DNA of 10,369 nucleotides from Clostridiales bacterium (GTDB taxonomy: Bacteria; Bacillota; Clostridia; WRLR01), in NCBI GenBank assembly GCA_031287655.1, contig JAITSR010000396.1:1-10369 (forward strand). The letters run 5' to 3'. Shown in pieces: positions 1 to 5,290 of the stretch (the first letter of the stretch is position 1; every line of letters begins with the position of its first letter). The notes under the pieces are model-generated. The model saw only the letters and a list, made by a program, of their open reading frames with translations. It did no database searches and was not told the origin of the DNA. Both the position numbers and the translations under genes were made by a program.

Positions 1-237
1 TGCATGTACTGCAACCACTGTCTGCCCTGTCCCGCCGGGATCGACATTGCGTATGTGAACCGATACCTCGACGCCGGGCGGCAGCAGGGGGCCACAGGCA
101 CGATCCGCGCGCACTATGAGGCGCTTGCCGCGCACGCCGGGGACTGCGTGAGCTGCGGCGCTTGCGAGGGCCGGTGCCCCTTCGGCGTGCCGGTGAGGGA
201 GCGGATGGCCGAGGCCAAAGCGCTGTTCGGTCAATAG
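1..237 (+). CDS. Aldo/keto reductase, C-terminal 4Fe-4S part (5' truncated by window)
   Basis: Only the last 78 residues are in the window; the frame is open from base 1 and stops at TAG 235-237. Eight cysteines are visible: C1, C4, C7 and C10 (CxxCxxCxxCP), then C49, C52, C55 and C59 (CxxCxxCxxxCP). The spacing and the PAGIDI motif after the first group match the iron-sulfur C-terminal extension found on a clostridial class of predicted aldo/keto reductases, which normally follows a TIM-barrel NADPH-dependent domain. That barrel would lie upstream, so substrate and activity cannot be judged here. The cysteine arrangement implies one or two [4Fe-4S] clusters and an anaerobic host. The tail could instead belong to another ferredoxin-domain oxidoreductase, but the spacing favours the aldo/keto reductase family. 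It is followed by the infC promoter region and no obvious intrinsic terminator, so read-through into the infC leader is possible. Confidence 0.8.
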   Translation, partial: CMYCNHCLPCPAGIDIAYVNRYLDAGRQQGATGTIRAHYEALAAHAGDCVSCGACEGRCPFGVPVRERMAEAKALFGQ

Positions 238-254
238 CGGGCGACGGGCCGGAC

Positions 255-282
255 GCCGCGCATGAAAAGCCGCGCATGAAAA
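255..282. repeat. Exact 14-bp tandem duplication
   Basis: GCCGCGCATGAAAA occurs twice head to tail, at 255-268 and 269-282, with no mismatch. The second copy ends 4 bases before the -35 box of the infC promoter, so its A-tract sits where an UP-element-like A/T stretch would be. It may be a simple slippage duplication or part of the promoter's upstream region; the sequence alone cannot decide. Confidence 0.8.
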
Positions 283-286
283 ATCG

Positions 287-315
287 TTGACAAGACGGAC
301 GTTTCCTGATAAGAT
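287..315 (+). promoter_or_regulatory. Sigma-A type promoter of the infC operon
   Basis: A perfect -35 box TTGACA (287-292) is separated by exactly 17 bases from TAAGAT (310-315), which matches the -10 consensus at five of six positions. The expected start of transcription is near 322, giving an untranslated leader of about 230 bases before infC. Position, spacing and the structured leader behind it all support this as the main promoter for infC-rpmI-rplT. Confidence 0.85.
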
Positions 316-321
316 AAACAT

Positions 322-527
322 GCTGATGTTACAACAAAGCAGAGGATGCTTGCTCTCACCTTGCGGCTTTCGCTTGCAAGGTCAATAAAAGATGTTGTGC
401 GACCGCGCGGTTTGGCTTTTTGCCATTGCCACAGGCTTCCGGCTTTTGCCGCTGCCCATGACGGCCGGTGTGTGCGCATAGTATGTTTGTATTGGAAAGA
501 GCGGTGCTTCATCGCTCTTTTTCTAAT
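322..527 (+). promoter_or_regulatory. Probable L20-type attenuator leader of infC-rpmI-rplT
   Basis: The long leader between promoter and infC contains a nested fold. ACAACA (331-336) pairs with TGTTGT (393-398) and closes a region holding two inner helices: AGAG (341-344) with CTCT (353-356), and the 7-bp ACCTTGC (358-364) with GCAAGGT (376-382). The leader ends in an intrinsic terminator (496-524). In Bacillus subtilis, ribosomal protein L20 binds a 23S-like structure in the infC leader and causes premature termination. The gene content, leader length, helix arrangement and terminator all fit that class (Rfam L20 leader family). I identify it by context and recalled motif similarity, not by a covariance-model search. 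Bases 351-356 can also pair with 498-503, in the 5' arm of the terminator (one G-U), which would make a simple anti-terminator switch. The long open frames across this stretch on both strands look like chance. Confidence 0.7.
496..524 (+). terminator. Intrinsic terminator / attenuator in the infC leader
   Basis: AAAGAGCG (496-503) pairs fully with CGCTCTTT (513-520), and a wobble plus two more pairs can extend the stem into the loop. A run of T begins inside the 3' arm (518-522) and is followed by CTAATTT. It lies about 30 bases before the infC start and about 175 bases after the predicted transcription start. It is therefore positioned to act as an attenuator inside the leader, not as an end of the upstream gene's transcript. 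Confidence 0.8.
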
Positions 528-540
528 TTAATCACCGGCT

Positions 541-557
541 GGGGGTGTTTTGCAATC
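541..557 (+). promoter_or_regulatory. infC: infC ribosome-binding site and ATC initiation codon
   Basis: A strong Shine-Dalgarno GGGGGTG (541-547) is followed after seven bases by ATC (555-557). No ATG, GTG or TTG lies in frame at this distance. The first in-frame ATG (573) is 25 bases from the Shine-Dalgarno and has none of its own. IF3 genes characteristically start at AUU, AUC or AUA, which IF3 itself discriminates against. CACC (533-536) could pair with GGTG (544-547) and partly hide the site. Confidence 0.8.
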
Positions 558-1082
558 GCTAAAAACGAAACAATGATCAATGAGGAAATCCGGGACCCGG
601 AGGTCAGGCTCGTTGATGCCGACGGTTCAATGCTGGGTATCATGTCGTCGAAGGATGCGCAAAATCTTGCGAACAGCAAGAATCTCGACCTCGTGAAAAT
701 CGCCCCGCAGGCAAAGCCGCCGGTTTGCAAGATCATGGACTACGGCAAGCACATGTTTGAGCAGTCCAAAAAAGAAAAGGAAGCCCGCAGGAACCAGAAG
801 GTCATCACAATCAAGGAAATCTGGCTGAAGCCCGCGATCGAGGAGCACGATTTCAACTTCAAAATCAAGAACGCCGAAAAGTTCTTGAAAGAGGGCGACA
901 AAGTGAAGGTGAGCGTGCGCTTCCGCGGCAGGGAGATGAACTACACCTCTCAGGGCGTCGAGATGCTTCGCCGCGTTTCAGAGATTCTCGGCGAGTTTGG
1001 CGTCGTCGAAAAGCAGCCTAAGCTGGAGGGCCGGAGTATGACGATGATCTTAAATTCCAAAGCGCCGGCCGCCGTAAAGTAG
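555..1082 (+). CDS. infC: Translation initiation factor IF3
   Basis: IF3 binds the 30S subunit, prevents premature 50S joining and checks start-codon and initiator-tRNA choice. From the ATC start the product is 175 residues, the normal IF3 length. The N-terminal domain opens with the conserved NEEIRD segment (about residues 9-14). It is followed by the KPPVCKIMDYGK block and the basic linker helix rich in K, E and R (FEQSKKEKEARRNQK). The C-terminal domain carries EHDFN, the conserved GDKVKVSVRFRGRE stretch and a KLEGRSM ending. The start was chosen for the Shine-Dalgarno GGGGGTG seven bases before ATC 555; the alternative ATG at 573 would remove six residues and lacks a ribosome-binding site. 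It is first in the infC-rpmI-rplT operon and ends at TAG 1080-1082. Control is probably double: leader attenuation, and IF3 self-limitation through the rare start codon. Confidence 0.97.
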   Translation: MAKNETMINEEIRDPEVRLVDADGSMLGIMSSKDAQNLANSKNLDLVKIAPQAKPPVCKIMDYGKHMFEQSKKEKEARRNQKVITIKEIWLKPAIEEHDFNFKIKNAEKFLKEGDKVKVSVRFRGREMNYTSQGVEMLRRVSEILGEFGVVEKQPKLEGRSMTMILNSKAPAAVK

Positions 1083-1125
1083 CAAAAAATACAATATCAA
1101 ACAAGAAAGTCGGAGGTCAATTTCT

Positions 1126-1323
1126 ATGCCCAAGATAAAAACGCACAGCGCCTCAAAAAAGAGGTTCACACTGACGGCGACCGGCAAGGTCAAGCGCGGC
1201 AAGGCGTATAAGAGCCATCTGTTCGCTTCAAAGTCGCCTAAGCGCAAGCGCGGGCTGCGCAAATCAACCATCGCGTCCAGCGCGAACGCGGCGATCATCC
1301 GGTCTATGATCCCGTACAAATAA
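1126..1323 (+). CDS. rpmI: Ribosomal protein L35
   Basis: This 65-residue, very basic protein begins MPKIKTHSASKKRF, the hallmark opening of bacterial L35. It continues with the conserved TATGKVKRGKAYKSHL segment and a KRKRGLRK basic patch. Length is exactly that expected. L35 is a small component of the 50S subunit and sits in rRNA near L15 and L20. GGAGG (1112-1116) lies nine bases before the ATG. It is separated from infC by 43 bases and from rplT by 38 bases, with no terminator in either gap, consistent with one transcript. Confidence 0.97.
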   Translation: MPKIKTHSASKKRFTLTATGKVKRGKAYKSHLFASKSPKRKRGLRKSTIASSANAAIIRSMIPYK

Positions 1324-1361
1324 CCTCGCAGGCCAAAACATTCATAAAGGAGACAAAACAC

Positions 1362-1718
1362 ATGGCTAGGGTAAAGGGCGCGCTTCGGACGCGCAGAAGG
1401 CATAAAAAGATATTAAAGCTCGCAAAGGGTTATTGGGGCAGCAAAAGCAGGAGTTTTCGGATCGCGAATCAAGCCGTAATGAAGTCGCTCGTGTACGCGT
1501 ACCGCGACAGGCGGGCAAAGAAGCGCGATTTTCGGAAACTCTGGATTACGAGGATCAACGCGGCCGCGCGGCTGAACGGCCTTTCATACAGTAAGTTTAT
1601 CAACGGACTCAAGACGGCGGGGATCGAGTTGAACCGCAAGATTCTTGCGGACATGGCTGTGAACGACGCCGCCGGTTTTTCCCAGCTCGCGGCGCGAGTG
1701 AAAACGGCGCGCGCGTGA
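1362..1718 (+). CDS. rplT: Ribosomal protein L20
   Basis: The product has 118 residues, the normal length. It starts with the conserved ARVKGALRTRRRHKKILKLAKGYWG-type N-terminal extension that threads into 23S rRNA. The globular C-terminal part contains RDRRAKKRDFRKLWITRINAAAR and NGLSYSKFINGL (about residues 48-85). L20 is needed early in 50S assembly and, in Bacillus-like bacteria, is the repressor that binds the infC leader; that role is inferred here from the leader at 322-527. AAAGGAG (1346-1352) lies nine bases before the ATG. The stop TGA (1716-1718) overlaps the proposed GTG start of the next gene as GTGA, indicating translational coupling. Confidence 0.97.
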   Translation: MARVKGALRTRRRHKKILKLAKGYWGSKSRSFRIANQAVMKSLVYAYRDRRAKKRDFRKLWITRINAAARLNGLSYSKFINGLKTAGIELNRKILADMAVNDAAGFSQLAARVKTARA

Positions 1719-2701
1719 GTTCAAGGCGGCGGCCTTTTACCGCGGCGGTTTCGCGCGTTGGCCCCGCTGCGGGAGAAGGCAAAAAGACGCGGCCGGATGT
1801 GATCACGAGCGCGCGCAATTCTGTTGTTTCGGCGTTGCGGGAGTTAAAAAAGCGGGCCTCGAGGGATATGCTCAGGCTCACTTTTATTGAAGGTCAGCGT
1901 TTTGTCTCCGACGCGCTCGCCAACGGCTCACATGAGGCCGCCGTCGGCCCGGGCGCGGTCAAGGGCTGCCATGTGCGGCAGATTTACGTGTCGGAGAGTT
2001 ATACAAGTTCGGAAGCGTATCCGGCGCTGAGGGATTCGGCGCGCCCGCTCGGGCTCGTTCCCATAGTCCTCTCGGATCATCTGTTCGCCTCGGTCGCGGA
2101 CACAGAGAGCCCGCAGGGGATTATGGCGGTTATCACCTATTTTGATGCCGCGCTTCCGGAACTGCTAAAAAGGCCCAAGGGCGCAAACCGCATCCTGATT
2201 TTAGACGGCGTCGCCGATCCGGGGAACGCGGGCTCGATGATACGGACGGCGGAGGCCGCGGCCTTTTCGGGCGTGATTATGTCGGAGGGCTGCGCCGACC
2301 TCTATTTGCCCAAAACGCTGCGCGCCACAATGGGCTCCGCGCTGCGGGTCCCGATCATGCGAGGCGCGGCGCTGCCCGCGGTCGTCGACGAGCTGGCCGC
2401 GGCGGGTGTGAGCCTTTTCGCGTCGTCCCCGACCGCGCGGCGGAATTGTTTTGAGTGCGAGTTCCCGGAGGGCGACCTTGCCCTCGTGATCGGCGGCGAG
2501 GCTTTCGGCGTCGGACCGGAGGTTTTGAAGCGGTGCTCCGGCACGCTTTCGATCCCGATGCCGGGCGGCGCGGAATCCCTGAACGCCGGGGTCGCGGCGG
2601 GAATTTTGATGTATGAGCTCGTGCGCAGGGATTTATCATATGGCGGAGCCCTGCGGCACAGCCGCGAAGCCGGGCCGCCGCCGGGCGTCCGGATCCCCTA
2701 A
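1715..2701 (+). CDS. SpoU/TrmH-family RNA 2'-O-methyltransferase
   Basis: The 328-residue product has the architecture of SpoU-family 2'-O-ribose methyltransferases, which use S-adenosylmethionine to methylate rRNA or tRNA. A substrate-binding N-terminal domain carries ITSARN (residues 30-35) and FIEGQRFV (57-64). The trefoil-knot catalytic domain has motif 1 DPGNAGSMIRTA (168-179, with the expected Arg177), motif 2 VIGGEAFGV (258-266) and motif 3 IPMPGGAESLN (280-290). Motif 2 usually reads GNE; here the Asn is Gly. About 25 residues beyond the usual C-terminal helix are Gly/Pro/Arg-rich. GTG 1715 overlaps the rplT stop but has no clear Shine-Dalgarno. An in-frame GTG at 1799 would start the protein just before ITSARN, where relatives usually begin, so the first 28 residues are doubtful. 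The rRNA or tRNA target cannot be told from sequence. Position after rplT is common in Firmicutes. Confidence 0.9.
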   Translation: MSSRRRPFTAAVSRVGPAAGEGKKTRPDVITSARNSVVSALRELKKRASRDMLRLTFIEGQRFVSDALANGSHEAAVGPGAVKGCHVRQIYVSESYTSSEAYPALRDSARPLGLVPIVLSDHLFASVADTESPQGIMAVITYFDAALPELLKRPKGANRILILDGVADPGNAGSMIRTAEAAAFSGVIMSEGCADLYLPKTLRATMGSALRVPIMRGAALPAVVDELAAAGVSLFASSPTARRNCFECEFPEGDLALVIGGEAFGVGPEVLKRCSGTLSIPMPGGAESLNAGVAAGILMYELVRRDLSYGGALRHSREAGPPPGVRIP

Positions 2702-2745
2702 TAACATCGGATATTAGAGGAAAAAGCAGAAAGGAATTGTCATAA

Positions 2746-3501
2746 ATGGTTGCGATCATTCTTGCCGCGGGCTATGCGACGAGGCTGTATCCGTTGACGG
2801 AAAACCGCCCGAAGGCGCTTTTGCCGATCGGCGGCAAACCGATTTTAGATTACATTATTGAGCAGATACGAACGATCCCCGCCGTCGAGCGGACGGTCGT
2901 CGTCAGCAACGACAAGTTTCACGGGCATTTTGAGAGCTGGGCAAATGAAAAAGAAGACGCGCGCGCAGACGCGCGGCGTCGGCTGATCGTTTTGAACGAT
3001 GGGACGCGCTCGGAGGAGACGCGCCTCGGCGCGATCGGCGATATGGATTTTGCGATCTCCGAGGCGGGGATCGACGAGGACATTCTCGTGATCGCGGGGG
3101 ATAATTTTTTCACATACCGTCTGATCGATTTATATGATTTCTATCGGCGCGCGGACGCGGACTGCGTTGTCGTGAAAAAGATTGAGGATAGGGAGGCGCT
3201 AAAGAGTCTCGGCGTCGCGATCGTCGACTCCGAAGGCCGCGTCGTCGAGTTTGAGGAAAAGCCGCAGAACCCGCGCTCGGACCTCGCCGTGTTCGCGACA
3301 TATCTCTATCGCCGCGAGACGCTCCCGCTGATCCGCGAATATTTGCGGCAGGGCAATAAGCCCGACGCGCCGGGCAACTTTCCCGCGTGGCTGTGCCGCA
3401 GGCAGCGCGTCGCCGCCTACCCGTTTTCCGGCGAGTGCTACGACGTCGGCACGCCGGAGGCATACGCGGCGCTCTGCGCGGCCTACGCGAGCGGACTGTG
3501 A
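2746..3501 (+). CDS. Nucleotidyltransferase family protein (sugar-phosphate NTP transferase-like)
   Basis: This 251-residue protein has the nucleotidyltransferase fold of enzymes that join an NTP to a sugar or polyol phosphate. The opening LAAGYATRLYPLTENRPKALLPIGGKP (residues 7-32) contains the GxxTRLxPLT...PKxLLPI nucleotide-binding signature. GDN (118-120) supplies the usual metal-binding Asp119. EFEEKP (168-173) is the sugar-side motif, and GECYDVGTPEAY (229-240) contributes a second conserved Asp (D233). NDGT and RLGAIGD (84-99) are typical of a stand-alone subfamily. No left-handed helix or other C-terminal domain follows, so it is not GlmU. The substrate is unknown; a cell-envelope or glycan precursor is a guess. 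AAAGGA (2730-2735) sits ten bases before the ATG. It is 44 bases after the methyltransferase with no terminator visible between them. Confidence 0.9.
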   Translation: MVAIILAAGYATRLYPLTENRPKALLPIGGKPILDYIIEQIRTIPAVERTVVVSNDKFHGHFESWANEKEDARADARRRLIVLNDGTRSEETRLGAIGDMDFAISEAGIDEDILVIAGDNFFTYRLIDLYDFYRRADADCVVVKKIEDREALKSLGVAIVDSEGRVVEFEEKPQNPRSDLAVFATYLYRRETLPLIREYLRQGNKPDAPGNFPAWLCRRQRVAAYPFSGECYDVGTPEAYAALCAAYASGL

Positions 3502-3519
3502 GCGGACTGCGAGCGACCT
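3489..3519. repeat. 11-bp tandem repeat across the end of the nucleotidyltransferase gene
   Basis: GAGCGGACTGT (3489-3499) is followed directly by GAGCGGACTGC (3500-3510) and a decayed third copy beginning GAGCGACC (3511-3518). The stop codon TGA (3499-3501) lies exactly on the junction of copies one and two. An 11-bp unit shifts the frame, so the number of copies may affect the last residues of the protein. Confidence 0.75.
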
Positions 3520-3547
3520 TGATTCTTAAAAGTGGTTGTGTTATGCT
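3519..3547 (+). promoter_or_regulatory. Promoter of rpsB-tsf
   Basis: TTGATT (3519-3524) and TATGCT (3542-3547) are 17 bases apart, and the -10 box is preceded by TGT (3539-3541), an extended -10 element. The expected transcription start is around 3554, leaving a leader of about 135 bases before rpsB. An alternative -10, TATATT (3547-3552), matches consensus better but has no -35 at the right distance. Confidence 0.65.
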
Positions 3548-3553
3548 ATATTA

Positions 3554-3689
3554 CGCCGCGCGGCGCGCGGACTAAAAATACACACACCGCCCGATTTGCC
3601 CCCGCGTTGCCCGTAAACGACCGGAATGTTGTCGACGGGTGCGGGGCGGAAACGACGGCGGCGGAGGTATCAAACAGGAGGATTTTTGA
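3554..3689 (+). promoter_or_regulatory. Structured 5' leader of rpsB
   Basis: Two foldable elements are visible. The first is a 6-bp all-GC hairpin, CCGCGC (3556-3561) with GCGCGG (3565-3570), starting almost at the predicted 5' end. The second is a long segmented hairpin: CCCCGC (3600-3605) with GCGGGG (3641-3646), CCCGT (3610-3614) with ACGGG (3635-3639), and CGAC (3618-3621) with GTCG (3631-3634), capped by a nine-base loop. A strong Shine-Dalgarno AGGAGG (3676-3681) follows, eight bases before ATG 3690. There is no T-run after either hairpin, so they are not terminators. Autoregulation by S2 is known in other bacteria through different leaders; a similar role here is inference. Confidence 0.5.
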
Positions 3690-4532
3690 ATGGCGGTTAT
3701 TTCAATGAAGCAGCTCCTTGAGGCGGGCGTCCACTTTGGACACCAAACGAGGCGCTGGAACCCGAAGATGGCGGAGTACATCTTCACGGAACGCAACGGC
3801 ATCTACATCATTGACCTGCAAAAGACGGTCAAAAAGATCGACGAGGCGTATTACTTTCTGCGCGAGGTGGTCGCGAACGGCGGCGATCTGCTGTTCGTCG
3901 GCACCAAAAAGCAGGCGCAGGACTCGATCCGCGAGGAAGCGGAGCGCTGCGGCCAGTTTTTTGTGAATGTGCGCTGGCTCGGCGGCATGCTGACAAACTT
4001 CAAGACGATCCGCCGCAGGATCGACCGGCTGAATCAACTGCTCGAGATGGAGTCGTCCGGCGTCTTTGAAGTCCTTCCGAAGAAGGAGGTCATCAAGCTC
4101 CGCGCCGAAATGGACAAGCTCTTTAAGTATCTCGGCGGGATCAAGGATATGAAGCGGCTGCCCGGCGCGATTTTTGTCGTCGACCCGCGCAAGGAGCGGA
4201 TCGCGATTTTAGAGGCGCGCAAGCTCGGTATCCCCGTGCTCGCGATCGTCGATACAAACTGCGACCCGGACGAGGTCGACTATGTTATCCCCGGCAATGA
4301 CGACGCGATCCGCGCGGTCAAACTGATCGCGTCAAAGATGGCGGATTGCATTATAGAGGTGCGTCAAGGCGAACAGGCCGAAGCCGCCGCTTCCGCGGCC
4401 GAAGCCGTAGCGGCGGTCGCCGCCGAGGTTGCGGCTGCCGAAGCCGGACAGACGGGCGAACCCGAACCGCAGACACCGGACGCCGCGCCGTCTCCGATTG
4501 CGGAGTTCGCGGAGAGCGCCGCCGCCGTATAA
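3690..4532 (+). CDS. rpsB: Ribosomal protein S2
   Basis: The 280-residue product begins MAVISMKQLLEAGVHFGHQT, the diagnostic S2 N-terminus (GVHFGH). It continues with RWNPKM, YIFTERNGIYIIDLQKT, VNVRWLGGMLTNF and RLPGAIFVVDPRKE, and ends its core with the DTNCDPD and PGNDDAIRA blocks (about residues 188-209). S2 binds late to the 30S subunit between head and platform and needs S1-type contacts in many bacteria. The core ends near residue 228. The remaining roughly 52 residues are a low-complexity Ala/Glu/Pro tail, a variable extension seen in several Gram-positive S2 proteins. AGGAGG is placed eight bases before ATG 3690; a second in-frame ATG at 3705 would cut into the conserved start. tsf follows after 44 bases. 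Confidence 0.97.
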   Translation: MAVISMKQLLEAGVHFGHQTRRWNPKMAEYIFTERNGIYIIDLQKTVKKIDEAYYFLREVVANGGDLLFVGTKKQAQDSIREEAERCGQFFVNVRWLGGMLTNFKTIRRRIDRLNQLLEMESSGVFEVLPKKEVIKLRAEMDKLFKYLGGIKDMKRLPGAIFVVDPRKERIAILEARKLGIPVLAIVDTNCDPDEVDYVIPGNDDAIRAVKLIASKMADCIIEVRQGEQAEAAASAAEAVAAVAAEVAAAEAGQTGEPEPQTPDAAPSPIAEFAESAAAV

Positions 4533-4576
4533 AACAGTGGTAACTCATAAAAGGAAGGGTAAGGTTAAGGAGTACT

Positions 4577-5236
4577 ATGTCAGCAGAAATGTCTACGTCA
4601 GAAATGGTAAAGCAGCTGAGGGAGCGCACGGGCGCAGGTATGCTCGACTGCAAAAAAGCGCTCGAGGCCAACAACAACGACATAGAAAAGGCGATCGAGG
4701 ACTTGCGGAAAAAGGGCCTCGCGGCGGCCGCAAAAAAGGCCGGCAGGATTGCCGCCGAGGGCGTCGTCGATTCCTATATCCACGGCAACGGGCGGATCGG
4801 CGTCCTCGTGGAGGTCAACGTCGAAACGGACTTTGCGGCGCAGAACGAGACGTTCCGCTCATTTGTAAAGGACATCGCGATGCAGATCGCGGCCTCAAAG
4901 CCGGAATATGTCACAAAAGAGGAAGTGCCGGAAGCGGTCCTTGAGAAGGAAAAAGAGATCATCCGCGCGCAGTCCGAAAAGGAAGGCAAGCCCGCGAACG
5001 TCGTCGAAAAAATGCTCGCCGGTCGCGTTGAGAAGTTTTTTAAGGAAGTCTGCCTGATCGAACAGCCGTGGATCAGGGACCCGTCCAAGACGATCCGGCA
5101 GCTTTTGACGGAGAAGATCGCGGTGATCGGCGAGAACATCAGTATCCGGCGTTTTGTCCGCTTTGAGCGCGGCGAAGGCCTTGCGAGACGGGAAGAAAAC
5201 TTCGCGGAAGAAGTCAACAAGCAAATGCAAAAATAG
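4577..5236 (+). CDS. tsf: Elongation factor Ts (short form)
   Basis: EF-Ts exchanges GDP for GTP on EF-Tu. The N-terminal UBA-like domain carries the signature LRERTGAGMLDCKKAL (about residues 14-29), followed by DIEKAIEDLRKKGL and the AAKKAGRIAAEG segment. The core contains VEVNVETDFAAQNETF (about 78-93), the block that contacts EF-Tu, and ends with QPWIRDPSKTIRQLL and a short C-terminal helix. At 219 residues it is the short form, as in Thermus, Thermotoga and many Clostridia, rather than the roughly 280-300-residue form of Escherichia coli or Bacillus. AAGGAG (4567-4572) is only four bases from ATG 4577; the next ATG (4589) would be 16 bases away, so 4577 is preferred. The gene closes the rpsB transcript before a strong terminator. 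Confidence 0.96.
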   Translation: MSAEMSTSEMVKQLRERTGAGMLDCKKALEANNNDIEKAIEDLRKKGLAAAAKKAGRIAAEGVVDSYIHGNGRIGVLVEVNVETDFAAQNETFRSFVKDIAMQIAASKPEYVTKEEVPEAVLEKEKEIIRAQSEKEGKPANVVEKMLAGRVEKFFKEVCLIEQPWIRDPSKTIRQLLTEKIAVIGENISIRRFVRFERGEGLARREENFAEEVNKQMQK

Positions 5237-5251
5237 GAAACAGAAGGCTGA

Positions 5252-5278
5252 GGGGACATTTGATATGTCCCCTTTTTT
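5252..5278 (+). terminator. Strong intrinsic terminator after tsf
   Basis: GGGGACAT (5252-5259) pairs perfectly with ATGTCCCC (5265-5272) around a five-base loop, followed immediately by six T (5273-5278). It begins 15 bases after the tsf stop. Its 3' end abuts the pyrH ribosome-binding site: GGGGG starts at 5281. It therefore separates rpsB-tsf from pyrH-rsmI, or makes pyrH dependent on read-through. Confidence 0.92.
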
Positions 5279-5290
5279 ATGGGGGCAAGT

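Noticed and set aside
238..286. Possible terminator for the aldo/keto reductase gene.
   Set aside because: GC-rich inverted stretches exist around 240-260 but none is followed by a T-run.
231..531. Open frames on both strands across the infC leader (e.g. minus 231-512, plus 346-531).
   Set aside because: No ribosome-binding sites, odd composition, and the region is accounted for by the promoter, structured leader and terminator.
468..554. Upstream ATG 468 as the start of infC.
   Set aside because: It lies inside the leader before the terminator hairpin and adds 29 unconserved residues; the Shine-Dalgarno at 541-547 points to ATC 555.
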